Numbered from the stretch's first letter, positions 23,231 to 34,639 are shown. The stretch is DNA of 64,000 nucleotides from Meconema thalassinum (GCA_946902985.2 OX336390.1:529808861-529872860); one strand, 5' to 3'. Numbers and translations: made by a program. The notes: generated from the sequence alone by a model not told the origin.

Positions 23231-23975
23231 TACTAACCCCCCAGGGGATCACATCTAGTTGGACGTGGGTTGGCGACCACGGGACCCCAGCTGAGTCCGG
23301 CATTGCTTCCACTTACTTGTGACGGGCTCCTCTCTATCATCTTTCCTATCGACCTCCCTTGGTCAACTCTTGTTCTTGTCCGACCCCGACGGTATTACGG
23401 TATCCAAGGCGTAGGGAATCTTTCACTTTCCTGACTTAATTGGCCCTTGTCTGATCTTTCCTGATACCCTCATTCTTCGAGGGGTCAGCCGTCTTTTCCT
23501 TTTCATGATATCTCCTGCCTTCTGCACAAGGCCCTTAAGTAGGCAGAGTGCGTGTAGCCCCACCACTTCTGGTGCACCCTCGATAGTGCTACACCCTCAA
23601 GGGCTCACGGCTGGTGAGTTTGGGAGTTGGCGACCCCGAGGGATTCCTGAGCTGGGCCCATTTTGTCCCCTTTTTCCTCTGATCATCGGCCGGGCCCTCT
23701 CCTCGTTTACTTTCCTATCTGCCTTTCATGGCTCCCCTTCCTTCCAAGTCCCTCAATCCTCATTCTTCGAGGGTTGAGGGCGTTTCTTTTCCTCCTGTCT
23801 TTTATTTGCCTTATTCTCCTATTGTTTTCCATTTCTTCTTCTAGTATATTCTGTAAGTTAGTAGTTAGTTATAGTTTGCATTTCATTGTCATCTTCACAA
23901 TCACCCAAAGCATTATGAGCCGATAACCTAGATGTTAGGCCCCATAAAACAACAATTATCATCATCATCATCATC
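23231..23975 (+). mobile_element. Retroposed repeat R1, copy 2
   Basis: Homologous over its length to 11095-11818, ending with the same GCCGATAACCTAGATG and (CAT)n tail. A perfect 10-bp duplication ATTTGGCTAC (23221-23230, 23976-23985) flanks it. ORFs within it (for example 23505-23777) translate repeat sequence. Confidence 0.88.
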
Positions 23976-23985
23976 ATTTGGCTAC

Positions 23986-25119
23986 AGTCAGTCCTAATGA
24001 CTACAATGTTTGGATACTAAGTTTGAAGCCGTTGCCCCAGATTTTTCACAATGTAGATCATATACCAAAAGTCCATCACATGGAAAATCTATTTAATTGA
24101 AGATATGTTTTATTGGAAAGAAAAATAATCTAGATGTAAATATATAGTTTGTAAACTGTGTACATATTGTATCTCTAAAGCCATACGCTAAATAAATAAA
24201 TTGGAAAGAACCAGTAAGCCTATAAGGAAGTGTGCCAAATTTAAAATAGGCCTAACATTTTATATTTTGGATGTAACTCTTACACATTCCAGTTTCAAAA
24301 ATTGAATGAAGTAGATTCGATATGCAAAAGTATTGTACAAACACTCCCCATAATTAAATTTCACTGTTAATGAACTATATTATCACAGTAAATTCATACT
24401 GTTTTATATAACAGAACATTTAGATCATCGTACTGATTCATTTCATCAACTTTTCCAGTGACAGTTTCAATAGAATATGATTAAGTGATGTTCATATTTG
24501 TAGAAATTAAGATACGCATCATCTATAATATATGGCAATTATTCCAGAAAATCGGGGCATATATCCCGCTTTTTCCCCTTAAATTCAGCTTTAACAAGTA
24601 ATTCCGTTCCTCCGTTTACAACAACAATCATCACCGCCACAGTAAAAAGAAATCGTACAAGAATATGTATCTCTTTGTATTGTTTAATTATGACAGTCCC
24701 GTAGAGATCGCACTCATTTTTGTGTGTGTAACGGCCACAGGGCTTCATTCTAAGGAAAGTCAAATGCATATTATCTACAGTATATTATGAAACGTAAGCT
24801 AGAGAATTTTGTACCAGGAGACTAACACTATGGGACTATTTAACACAAAAATATTTCCAGCAATCGGTTCAATAATGCACGAAATAAAAAAGATATACTT
24901 AATTTATGAATGCAACTTCTGAAAGAATTATATCAGCATATTTCGTTCATCTTACTGGATTATTTTATCATCATTCGTTGCGATAGGTTCAATACACACT
25001 ACTGTATGTAACTGATGTTAATACTAGTGCTAGCTATAACGGAAAAGGATTACAATCAAAATTCATATGCCAGAGTGTTTCACATTATCAACGATCCATT
25101 ACTGTATATCAAGTTTCAC
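23986..25119. other. No recognised feature
   Basis: AT-rich sequence without coding signature or clear repeat structure; the minus ORF 24539-24769 has no family hallmark. Confidence 0.4.
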
Positions 25120-26746
25120 TGACTGTGAGATGGAATAATTCCAAGACGAGTTAGAGGAATTCATTTCTCATGAAATGGTATGCACGACAACTACGATTAA
25201 TGAAAACTAGCTCGAGCACTAACAGTGGTGGCTCGTACAAATGTGGCTAAGAATTCAACCCATGCATGACACAATGAGTAACATTGAAGCTAGATACTGT
25301 ATACCAGACGAAATGTCGTATTGCTGAGTGTGGGCAACGCTAGACCAATATACATTGTCTGTGGAGTAGCACTATAAAACAACTGTCTCACTGAACCCCT
25401 TGGCCCATTTGGATTAGCCGCCACTGAGTACACTACGGTATATACCAGTGGCTTGAGAACACAGTAGTGGTACATTAAACTAAGTTTCACTCCAATCTTT
25501 TCAATAGGAAATAAAAATACCTTTAAATATTTCGCAGCCACCACCATAAAATTATTGAATATGTCATTAAAGAATAATAAACCAGGATATTTGGTTCACC
25601 GTTCTACTGTATATCATTTGGTCAAATTTCATCATGCTGAGTATCAGAATTTTGTCTTTAATAGTTAACTCGAACGCCACTTATCATTGAGGAGAACTTC
25701 ACTACAAAATTATACGCCAAATTGTCACTCATATCAACGATCCACCATAACAAGTTTCACTGAAATAGAATCATTCATAAATAAGACGAGTTAGAGTAAT
25801 TCTTCTCCAAGGAATTGGCATACACGCACCTATAATTTACTCAAACTAAGCTATAGATTTATGTGCCTGTAGGTTTTACTATGGCAATGGTTCAGTGCAG
25901 CCTTCTAGTTTTTACGGAGATAGGATCATTCCTTGACGAGTTAGGAGAATCCCTGACACAGCAATTTGCATGCAAGCCATCTAAACCTTATAAAAAGGAA
26001 GCAATTGATTTATGCCTTTGTAGGTTTACAGTACAGTAGTGATCACTATAACAAGCTTGACGCAGATTGGATCATTCCGCCACGAGTTGGAAGAAATCAT
26101 CCCTGAACTGATATGCGTGCAATCCTTAATGAATTACATGTAAGCCATTGATTTATCTACCAGTAGATATAGATTGTAGTAGTGGTTTATTATACAAAAT
26201 TTCACTCTGATCCCTTGATTAAGACACGAGAACTTCACTAAAATTTTGCACAGTCACCATCTTGAATTGTATTCAACAAATGAATTATATTAAACGTCTA
26301 TATACTACATTTAGCTCTAAATATACGATATTTACTGTGTCAAGTTTCACTGCCCTCGGATAATTAGATCGCCAAAAAGGTCAAATTAAATACAGTATTT
26401 GGATAACACATGACCGCCGTGTTGGTTTTGCTTTCCACGTTCTTGAAAGTCACATACAGTATGTAAGCCTACTTGATAGTCTTCTATTACTTCACATATT
26501 GTCAGGTTGATTGCTGCATTAGCTTGGTACTTATTGAGTAGTGGTGAAATACTTTGCGCGGCCTCAATGTTGCATTGGTGATACTTATTGAAACTCCAAA
26601 GGCACGTCGGGGTAGTACGGAGTAGTACTAAGTTGCTGCCACGTCCCTTTCAAATCGCTCCGGCCAATCAATCCCATTTTAGAGACAGACAGACTAACTC
26701 TTACACATGCGAACGAAATATGATCTCATAACGATGAAAATGGGCT
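25120..26746 (-). mobile_element. Degenerate Helentron-like relative (subfamily lacking 5' hairpin)
   Basis: The minus-strand start AGCCCATTTTCATCGTTATGA followed by GATC resembles the family start but lacks the inverted arm. The interior holds degenerate units of about 150 bp (landmarks GACGAGTTAGAG at 25145 and 25784, GACGAGTTAGGAG at 25934, CACGAGTTGGAAG at 26082). The far end was not found, so the left limit is a guess. A second start of this type lies at about 61123. Confidence 0.45.
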
Positions 26747-26755
26747 AAAAATTAT

Positions 26756-26960
26756 TCCTTCCAAGTCCCTCAATCCTCATTCTTCGAGGGTTGAGGGCGT
26801 TTATTTTCCTCCTGTCTTTTATTTGCCTTATTCTCCTATTGTTTTCCATTTCTTCTTCTAGTATATTCTGTAAGTTAGTAGTTAGTTATAGTTTACATTT
26901 CATTGTCATTTTCACAATCACCCAAACCATTAGGAGCCGATAACCTAGATGTTAGGCCCC
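26756..26960 (+). mobile_element. R1 repeat fragment, copy 3
   Basis: Matches only the last 200 bp of R1 up to GTTAGGCCCC; the (CAT)n tail is missing. The left breakpoint abuts the degenerate Helentron-like end at 26746. Confidence 0.8.
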
Positions 26961-27179
26961 AGCATTTACCCGAACTTGAAGTGAGAAACCACGGAATACC
27001 AGTGCTTGAATAACTAAGAATGCAAATTTAAGTTAATTGCGCGTTTTTTGAGTTGTTGTTAATTCATTAGGTGTTGAGCGACATTGTGATCATGTATACC
27101 CGTGTACTTGGGTGTGTGTAGATTTTGTCTGATAACCTGTGGCACTGTGATGTCTGTACTAGTGTGTGTATTTGTAATT

Positions 27180-27450
27180 GGTTAAGAATGGGGTAGGAAG
27201 TGGCCGTGGCCTTAAGTTAGGTAGAATCCCGGCATTTTCCTGGTCTGGAAGTGAGACACCACGGAAAACCACGTCCATAATGGCTGAAGTAGGAATCGAA
27301 TCCGCCTCTTCTCAGCTTTCCCTCACGAGGCTGAGTGTACCCCGTTCCAGCCCTCAGACCAGAATTAAATTTCTTGGCAGAGCCGAGAATCGAGCCTGGG
27401 CCTCCGCAGTGACAGCCATGAATGCTAGCCACTACGCAACGAGGCGGACC
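27180..27450 (-). mobile_element. tRNA-derived SINE family 2, minus strand
   Basis: The same body as 22705-22960, better preserved. Plus-strand landmarks are GGCCGTGGCCTTAAGTTAGG, AGGAATCGAATCC, and GCCACTACGCAACGAGG at the head. The ORFs 27178-27567 and 27217-27432 are repeat shadows. 27030-27170 upstream resembles the 3' domain of SINE family 1. Confidence 0.78.
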
Positions 27451-28680
27451 GGTTTCCTCTTGTGCTTTTGTTTTTCTTTACTTACACATATCCTTATGAA
27501 CAGGTTAAACATTATTCGCACCCCCCCCCCCCCCCTCAGATTTATTGTCCTTGTTACGTTATGGTAAGAAACTAAGTTTTAAATTATGTTGTTGGTTTGG
27601 TGCGACAAAAAAAAAATTGAAAATAAAATGCATTTCGTACTTTACGTCGTAAGTGTCTTAGTTGTACCAAAAATTGAGACAGATATAGGCAAAACTTCAA
27701 AGTTCGATTCTATAAGCTTGTATGTTTGTCTACCCCTTTTTATTCCCGTTTTCAACTGGATCGGGAGTGAGATGTGATGAAAGTCGTTGTGGTGGGTGAT
27801 TTCTTTACGACTGGATGCCCTTACTGACGCCAACCTTAGAAGAGGAGTTAATGAGAGATGAAATGAAAGAAACTGGGCATGGATATGGATGGAGGCGGCC
27901 CGTCAGAAGGTACCGTCACAACATTTGCCTGGAGTTGAAAATGGGGAAACCACGGAAAACTATTTCGAGGACGGCCGAGGCTGACGCAGATAGCTTGGCC
28001 CCATGACCTAGCGCTGCGCGTTAGTGAGCGGAGCTACCGCAGTCGATAGATCACATATGCTTGTGATATCGTAAATAATATTACTAAAAGAGCATGGACA
28101 GACACAAGTCAATGTCGAAGAATAGAAAGAAAATAGAACTAGAAACTATGAGATGATGGTGATGAGTGTTGTGTTAAATAGTGGAAGTTCTCTGCCTCTA
28201 ATGGAAATAACAACAATATTTTCCAGGGGCTTCCGCATTCAATTTTACTGTAATAGCAGTCATTCGAATTGGAGTTTGTGTGAATCGAAGTTAGTTTGGG
28301 ATTATGTCTGAATTTCTTGGTGATAAATGGAGAGATTTTCCACTATCATTGAGCTATCTAACAATGTAGGCCTACGCTAAAGTACAGTAAATGGTAGTCC
28401 TGACGTCAGTGCTGTCAACTACTTGTCGGGTCATCTTCTACGCGCACGTGAAGTTTCCCTAATGGAAGTCCCCGATACTGTGCTATCTGTGGTAGTCACG
28501 GCAGTTAAATTGTTTACTAGAAACCCCAGCTATCTTTAGCACCCTAACTATGAAAATAATCACCTTACAAGTATGACGTCATACGTAGCCTATTAAGGGG
28601 GCGAACTCACCTGGAAGGTCCAACGGGTCCAGACCCGTCCCAGATGCCACTCAACCCAGGAATTAAATTTATAAATATAC
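27451..28680. other. Non-coding flank of the young provirus
   Basis: Contains a C run at about 27522-27535, a decayed SINE family 2 piece (about 27880-28040) and unique-looking sequence. It ends with ATAC (28677-28680), the left copy of the provirus target duplication. 27715-27780 and 34555-34625 share a CCCGTT...GGGAT motif, suggesting another dispersed repeat. Confidence 0.5.
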
Positions 28681-28898
28681 TGTTACGGCTGTGAGTTTGT
28701 GTCATCACTCGCCGCATGAGTCACAACTGCCCCAGGGCTGGGCTGTGGCCTGCCTCCTGTATTGCGTGTGCCTTATGCAACAGGGCTACTAGGACAAAGG
28801 GGTAGTCCAGAATATTCGTGACTGGACCAGCGATGGAAACCTCGAGAAGCCGTGAACCCTGGATGGATCTAGAAGCATTTATTGAGTCACCGGCCTGC

Positions 28899-28906
28899 TA
28901 TATAAG
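28899..28906 (+). promoter_or_regulatory. LTR TATA box
   Basis: TATATAAG in the 5' LTR, about 220 bp from its left end, suited to start transcription near 28930. It is absent from the truncated 3' LTR. Confidence 0.75.
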
Positions 28907-29229
28907 AGTGACCCGTCAAGCAGTGGTTGTTGTTGTGTTTTACGAGCTAGTGTGAGCGATTATCTTGAGCGACAGAAGTGTGGTGATTTGCGAAACCCCT
29001 AGTGAAGCTGATTCTCTTGACACCGAGGAAGTGATCGTGGTGCTTGTGAAACAGTGTATAGTACAGCGACAGACCTAGTGCAGCTATTTCCAGCGAGCGT
29101 ACGGGAGCGGACTCATTAGCGAAGAGGATTAACTGTGGTCTGTTGACAAGTGAAAGGGAAAGTATTCTAGACGTGAGGAAACTGGAGTAAGGTAATGATT
29201 GCTGTTGAGTAGTGTATTTTTCTGGCTGC

Positions 29230-29235
29230 AATAAA
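29230..29235 (+). terminator. LTR polyadenylation signal
   Basis: AATAAA within the LTR, downstream of the TATA box; the identical signal in the 3' remnant is at 34445-34450. Confidence 0.75.
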
Positions 29236-29329
29236 ATTAATTATTTCTTTAAGCAGTAATTGGTGTTGTGCATTATACCCACCGTAATCCAGTTAACAAA
29301 GGTGCCACTAGGGGGTGGCACGTAACAAC

Positions 29330-29347
29330 TGGTGTCAGAAGCCGGAT
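29330..29347 (+). promoter_or_regulatory. Primer-binding site
   Basis: TGGTGTCAGAAGCCGGAT begins two bases after the LTR end. TGG complements the CCA end of a tRNA primer. The tRNA species was not assigned. Confidence 0.75.
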
Positions 29348-29426
29348 TACGAACTCAAGTACAACACCTGACGGTCCTGGTTTCAAAACCCGAGCAGGTC
29401 ATTTTCTCTAATTTTCCTGTGAGTGC

Positions 29427-30965
29427 ATGCCCCTTACAAGACAGACGTCTAAAATGGAAGAGCAATTCGCAGCATTGCTAGAAAAGTTAAATGGCATGGA
29501 AACCAAGATGGAAGACGGCCAGAAGAAATTAGCCAAGGACCTGAAGGATGACCTGAAGAAGATGGAAGACGGCCAGAAGAAGATGGAAGACGGCCAGAAG
29601 AAGATGGAGGACGGCCAGAAGAAGATGGAGGACGGCCAGAAGAAGTTAGCCGAGTACCTAACTGTCAAACTAGAAGACGGCCAGAAGAAGTTAGCCAAGG
29701 ACCTAACTGCCAAACTAGAAGACGGCCAGAAGAAGATGGAAGACGGTCAATATAAGCTAGCGGAGGACCTGAAGCGGATAGAGGACGGCCAGAAGAAGAT
29801 GGAAGACGGTCAGAATAAGTTGACACAGGACCTGAAGAAATTAGAACTGGGTCTGCATGAGGAAGTCACGGCAGTGGAAAAGAAGTTCGACGCCTTACAA
29901 AAGGAAGTTGCCGAGCTACGCCGACGCCCGCTGACGGGGGTGGAAGAGAGATTCAACGCTCTACAAAAGGAATTTGCTGAGCTGCGCCGACACCCGCCGA
30001 CAGGGATGGAATATAGATTCAAAGCTCTACAAGAGGAAGTCGCCGAGCTGCGCCGACGCCCGCCGACCGGGATGGATGAGAGAGTCAAAGCCCTACAAGA
30101 GGAAGTTGCCGAACTGCGCCAACACCCACTCACGGGGGTGGAAGAGAAATTCAACGCTCTTCAAGAGGAAGTTGCCGAGCTGCGCCTACGCCCGCCCACA
30201 GGTACACCGGGGACATCAAGAACGGGACAGATCAGAGTGACGCCCCCAACCTTCGACGGAAAGGTCCCGTGGAGCACCTACTTACGTCAGTTCGAGGCGG
30301 CCTGTTCCATAAATAACTGGAACAACACAGAAAAGGCTACAGCTCTCATTGTAGCGCTGAGAGGTGACGCCCTTAACGTCCTTCAGGCCATCCCGACTGG
30401 ATCCCAGGACTACGCTTCCCTGATCGCCCATATGGAGTCCCGATATGGAGATAGCCATCTTCAGCAGGCCTATCAGATGCAGCTCCGGACCCGGGTACAG
30501 AAGAACGCGGAAACCCTGCAGGAGTTCGAGATGGACATCGCACGCCTCGTAAGGCTCGCCTACCCAACAGCGACGGCCGACTTTCTGGAGCAGATAGCGA
30601 CGCAGACTTTCACCGACGGGCTACGGGACTCGGACACTCAACAGGCGCTGCGTCTCGCGCGCAATAAGACCCTGGCAGATGCGCTGAGCCACGCACTTGA
30701 GTTCGAGACGGCAAAACAGGCATCCAGAATGCACGCGCGGGTGCGTCAAGTGGACGTCGACGAACCAGTAAAAACCAACGAGACCAAGCCCCCGGCCGAC
30801 GAATTACTGGAGGCGCTAAGCCGTTTCTTCGATAGTCGCGGCACCACCAGCAACGACACAGCCGGAAGGCAACCGGAGAGGCGGCCCGGAAGAGGACTAC
30901 CGACCTGCTGGACCTGCGGTAAGAAAGGCCACCTGAGCAAGGACTGCGGTGATCGCCGCCGCTGA
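29427..30965 (+). CDS. gag: Gag-like polyprotein (512 aa)
   Basis: This is the structural protein that packages element RNA into particles. Residues 1-140 are a charged coiled coil built from a repeated seven-residue KKMEDGQ unit. About 140-270 holds five units of roughly 21 residues ending in VAELRRRPPTG. The capsid-like part follows (TFDGKVPWSTYLRQFEAA at about 275). A single zinc knuckle, CWTCGKKGHLSKDC, is at 30906-30947 near the C-terminus. The frame is intact from ATG to TGA. It lies 99 bp after the LTR. Its stop falls about 30 bp before the pol frame opens, with no overlap. Confidence 0.93.
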   Translation: MPLTRQTSKMEEQFAALLEKLNGMETKMEDGQKKLAKDLKDDLKKMEDGQKKMEDGQKKMEDGQKKMEDGQKKLAEYLTVKLEDGQKKLAKDLTAKLEDGQKKMEDGQYKLAEDLKRIEDGQKKMEDGQNKLTQDLKKLELGLHEEVTAVEKKFDALQKEVAELRRRPLTGVEERFNALQKEFAELRRHPPTGMEYRFKALQEEVAELRRRPPTGMDERVKALQEEVAELRQHPLTGVEEKFNALQEEVAELRLRPPTGTPGTSRTGQIRVTPPTFDGKVPWSTYLRQFEAACSINNWNNTEKATALIVALRGDALNVLQAIPTGSQDYASLIAHMESRYGDSHLQQAYQMQLRTRVQKNAETLQEFEMDIARLVRLAYPTATADFLEQIATQTFTDGLRDSDTQQALRLARNKTLADALSHALEFETAKQASRMHARVRQVDVDEPVKTNETKPPADELLEALSRFFDSRGTTSNDTAGRQPERRPGRGLPTCWTCGKKGHLSKDCGDRRR

Positions 30966-31045
30966 GGGTATCCGACGGGAAATCAGTTGTCTGAAAACCG
31001 CGCGACCCAGGGAAACGAGTATTAGCCAGCCTTGGGGGTCAAAGG

Positions 31046-32923
31046 TTGGCTTGTGACAGTCGTCAAGCCCCAGCAGTCCAAGTGCGTGTGACGAAGTTAC
31101 AGAGGGACAATAGCAGCCTGATGGTCGACGGAGTTGTCAACGGAGTGAGCTGGCCCATGCTGATCGACACGGGAGCGTCGAGGACCATCGTCAGTCCCAC
31201 CGTGATCCCGAAGTGGAGAGTTCAACCCACCCAAAGGAACCTCTATCTAATAACCGTGACCGGAGAGACCACACCGGTACATGGCGAAGCATCACTGGAG
31301 TTCGTCATTGGTCGACGGGCGATAAAGCATCCAGTGCTTGTGGTTGACGTATCAAATGAAATGATCATCGGACTGGACTTCCTGGACCAGAACAACATAA
31401 TCTTGGATCTGAGTACCAACACTCTGCACTTCGGAGGTGAGGAATTTGCTTTGCAACCAGCACACGAGGCCGTCACCGTACGACGAGTAAGGCTGAGAGA
31501 AGACGTCATCGTTCCCGCCAAGACGGAGGTCAGCGCTGCCGTAATTGTCGACGGAACTGCTGTGGGAGTGGCGGCTGTCATCGAACCAAAATATGAGGAC
31601 ATCCAGACAAAAGGATTGCTAGTTGCCAAGACTCTCATCAACACGACGTCTCGGCCGTACGTCCGCCTGTCCAACCTGAACGACTACGACATTACGGTTC
31701 ACCGGGACACCAACCTAGGAGTCTGCGAGCCCGTTACCTGCATTGCCCGCATCACAGATACGACAGACAGACTCCTGCAGACGGACAACCGAAGAAGACG
31801 CACACTGCCAGAAGAACTACAGAAGCTGTACCAAGGATCCCAGGACCATTTAGACGAGGAACAATCACGCCAACTTCAGGACCTGCTACGCGAATTCCAG
31901 GATGTCTTCTCCGTGGGGAGCAAAAACTTCGGCAGGGCAAGCTTGGTCCAGCACAGAATCGACGTTGGGGACAGCGCACCGATTAGGGCCCCATTCCGAC
32001 GTGTCCCGCTCGCCAAGCAAGCCGAAGTCGACCGGATGGTAGAAGAGATGAAGGAGCAAAGGGTGATCGAGCCATCACATAGTCCTTGGAGTTCTCCGGT
32101 CGTGCTTGTGAGGAAGAAGGACGGTTCCACCAGGTTCTGCGTGGACTACAGGCGGGTGAACGACGTCACGAAGAAGGACAGCTACCCTCTACCCCGGATC
32201 GACGACACGCTGGATACCATATCAGGGTCAAGGTGGTTCTCCACCTTGGATTTGAAGAGTGGCTACTGGCAGGTGGAGGTCCACCCTAAGGACCGCGAGA
32301 AAACGGCGTTCTCTGTGAGCAGCGGGCTCTGGCAGTTCACCGTCATGCCATTCGGTCTGTGCAACGCCCCTGCGACCTTCGAAAGGCTAATGGAGTCCAT
32401 TCTGAGGGGACTACACTGGAAGACCTGCCTGGTCTACCTAGACGACGTCATCGTTCTGGGGAGAAGCTTCGAGGAGCACTACAGCAACCTGAAGGGGATC
32501 TTGTTGAAGCTACGGGCTGCCCAGCTGAAGTTGAGCCCCAAGAAGTGTCAGTTCTTCCAGAAGCGGGTCCAGTACCTTGGGCATATCGTCTCCGAGGAAG
32601 GGGTGCGCACCGACCCAGAGAAGACCGCAGCTGTGAGGGAGTGGCCAGTTCCGAAGGACAAGTCCCAACTACGAAGCTTCCTGGGACTCTGCACTTATTA
32701 CCGTCGCTTCGTGAGGGGATTCGCCGACATCGCCAAACCTTTACATCGACTGACTGAGAAGGACCAACTCTTCACGTGGACAGCAGAATGCCACAGTGAC
32801 TTCGAACAACTCAAGCAGGCTCTGTGCACCGCGCCTATTCTGGCCTACCCCAGACCTGGAACAAGGTTTATCGTCGATACCGATGCCAGCGACTTTGGCA
32901 TAGGTAGTGGACGGCGAGGATAG
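31046..32923 (+). pseudogene. pol: pol part 1: protease, RT and start of RNase H, broken at 3' end
   Basis: The frame is open from about 30995, and no ATG precedes the protease, as expected if it is made by frameshift or reinitiation; the coordinate shown uses a TTG. The retropepsin active site LIDTGAS has DTG at 31166-31174, and the flap-end motif is IIGLDFL. RT motifs run from RKKDGSTRFCVDYR through LDLKSGYWQV to the catalytic YLDD at 32435-32446. An RNase H start DTDASDFGIG is followed by out-of-frame residues and a stop at 32921. The continuation is one frame over at 32907, so a small deletion near 32905 has broken the protein. Confidence 0.9.
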
Positions 32924-34391
32924 AGTAGTGGCCTACTTCAGCAAGGCCTTGTCAAAGCCAGAAAGGAACTACTGCGTCACCAGGAAGGAGCTGCTCGCCA
33001 TCGTGAAGACCATTGAACACTTCCACAAGTACCTGTACGGGCAAGAATTTCTCATCAGGACCGACCATGCAACCCTGCGGTGGCTCCTGAACTTCAAGCA
33101 GCCCGAGGGTCAACTCGCGCGGTGGTTAGAGAGGCTTCAACAGTACAACTTTGAGATTCAGCACAGGAAAGGCCAACTGCATTCTAACGCCGACGCCCTG
33201 TCACGAAGACCGTGCCCCGAAGACTGCACCTTCTGTGCCCGAAGGGAGGAGAACACCGGGATACTGTGCCGACGGACTACTGTGGAACTTCAAGGGAACT
33301 GGAGCCGCGAATCTTTCACGCGGACACAAGCAGAAGATGATGACCTGGGACTGATAGCCGAATGGAAGAGGGCCTGTGTCCCCAGACCTGGGTGGGACAT
33401 TGTGAGTGACTGCAGCCCAAAGTTTAAGTCCTACTGGGCACAGTGGGACTCGCGGATTGTAAGGGATGGCCTCATCTGCCGTACCTGGGAGAGCACCGAC
33501 GGGAAGACATCTCGGGAACAAGTCGTCGTTCCAAAGGCTATGACGGAGGAAGTCCTGAAGGAAGTTCATGGAGGATCATCTGGTGGACACCTAGGGATAA
33601 AGAAGACCCTGGAGAAGCTGAGAGAGCGGTTCTACTGGATCGGATGCCGAACAGACGTGAAGAACTACTGCGCGAGGTGCCACGATTGCGCAGCCAGCAA
33701 GGGCCCAGAACGAAGACGATGGGGTCCACTGAAGACCTACAACGTGGGCGGCCCCATGGAGAGAGTGGCCATCGATGTTGCTGGGCCATTCCCGTTAAGC
33801 GAGGCAGGGAACCGCTACATATTAGTCGTCAGCGACTACTTTACCAAATGGTCGGAGGCGTATGCGCTCCCTAACCAAGAAGCCGCGACGATTGCAGAGA
33901 CCCTGGTGAAGGAAATCGTCAGCCGGTACGGAGTACCCCTAGAGCTGCACTCCGACCAAGGGAGGAACTTCGAGTCGCAGGTGTTCCAGAACCTATGCCA
34001 GCTGCTGGGAATCCGGAAGACAAGGACAACGCCGCTACACCCTCAGTCCGAAGGGATGGTAGAGCGATTCAATCGCACCATCGAGAACCATCTCCGAATA
34101 GTCGTCAGCGAGCACCAGAGGGATTGGGACAAGCATCTTCCACTATTTCTCCTGGCCTACCGCGCCGCCGTGCATGAAGCCACCGGGTGCACACCAGCCC
34201 GGGCCATGTTTGGGAGGGAGCTCCGTCTACCTGTCGATCTTGCCTTCGGCCGACCTGGGAATGATCCGATCCCGGTAAGCCAGTATTGTCAAAAACTGGT
34301 CGACCAACTGGAGGACGTACACGCGTTCACGAGGAGGAAACTACGGATCGAGACCGACCGAATGAAGACCCGATACGACCAGCAGACGTGA
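32907..34391 (+). pseudogene. pol: pol part 2: RNase H and integrase, C-terminus deleted
   Basis: Continues RNase H (VVAYFSKALSKPERNY, RTDHATLRWL, NADALSRRP), then an integrase zinc finger (HGG...GHLG with CARCHDC) and the DDE core: Asp in AIDVAGPF, Asp in LHSDQGRNF, Glu in EGMVERFNR. It stops shortly after RMKTRYDQQ, where pol sequence runs straight into the 3' LTR. The usual integrase C-terminal domain and polypurine tract are therefore missing. The first ATG is within RNase H, so this is not an independent gene. Confidence 0.9.
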
Positions 34392-34542
34392 GGAAACTGG
34401 AGTAAGGTAATGATTGCTGTTGAGTAGTGTATTTTTCTGGCTGCAATAAAATTAATTATTTCTTTAAGCAGTAATTGGTGTTGTGCATTATACCCACCGT
34501 AATCCAGTTAACAAAGGTGCCACTAGGGGGTGGCACGTAACA
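34384..34542 (+). repeat. Truncated 3' LTR (last 159 bp)
   Basis: Matches 29169-29327 of the 5' LTR with no difference seen. The pol/LTR junction occurs at AGACGTGAGG, the first bases shared with the LTR. The left 488 bp of the LTR and the end of pol are deleted. Confidence 0.95.
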
Positions 34543-34639
34543 ATACTAATTAGTCTATTGTACGTCTACCCCTTATTTCCCGTTGACAACGGGATTGAGG
34601 ATGAAATGCGATTAAAGTTTATGAGGCGGGTGGATTTTT

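Larger units (their letters stand above)
28681..29327 (+). repeat. 5' LTR (647 bp)
   Basis: Begins TGTTACG and ends CGTAACA, perfect 7-bp inverted ends. It contains a TATA box and a polyadenylation signal in the expected order. The minus ORF 28947-29231 is spurious. Confidence 0.95.
28681..34542 (+). mobile_element. Ty3/gypsy provirus, young but internally deleted
   Basis: A complete 5' LTR, primer site, gag and pol, then only the last 159 bp of a 3' LTR. A 4-bp target duplication ATAC (28677-28680, 34543-34546) flanks it. LTR termini are TGTTACG and CGTAACA. The interior is clearly GC-richer than its surroundings. The retained LTR parts look identical, so insertion is recent. Domain order (protease, RT, RNase H, integrase) places it in Ty3/gypsy; no env gene is seen. 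Confidence 0.95.

Noticed and set aside
28947..29231. 94-aa minus-strand ORF upstream of gag
   Set aside because: It lies wholly within the LTR and is antisense to promoter and leader sequence.
32086..32757. Alternative-frame ORFs inside pol (for example 32359-32757)
   Set aside because: Shadows of the GC-rich RT frame without independent support.
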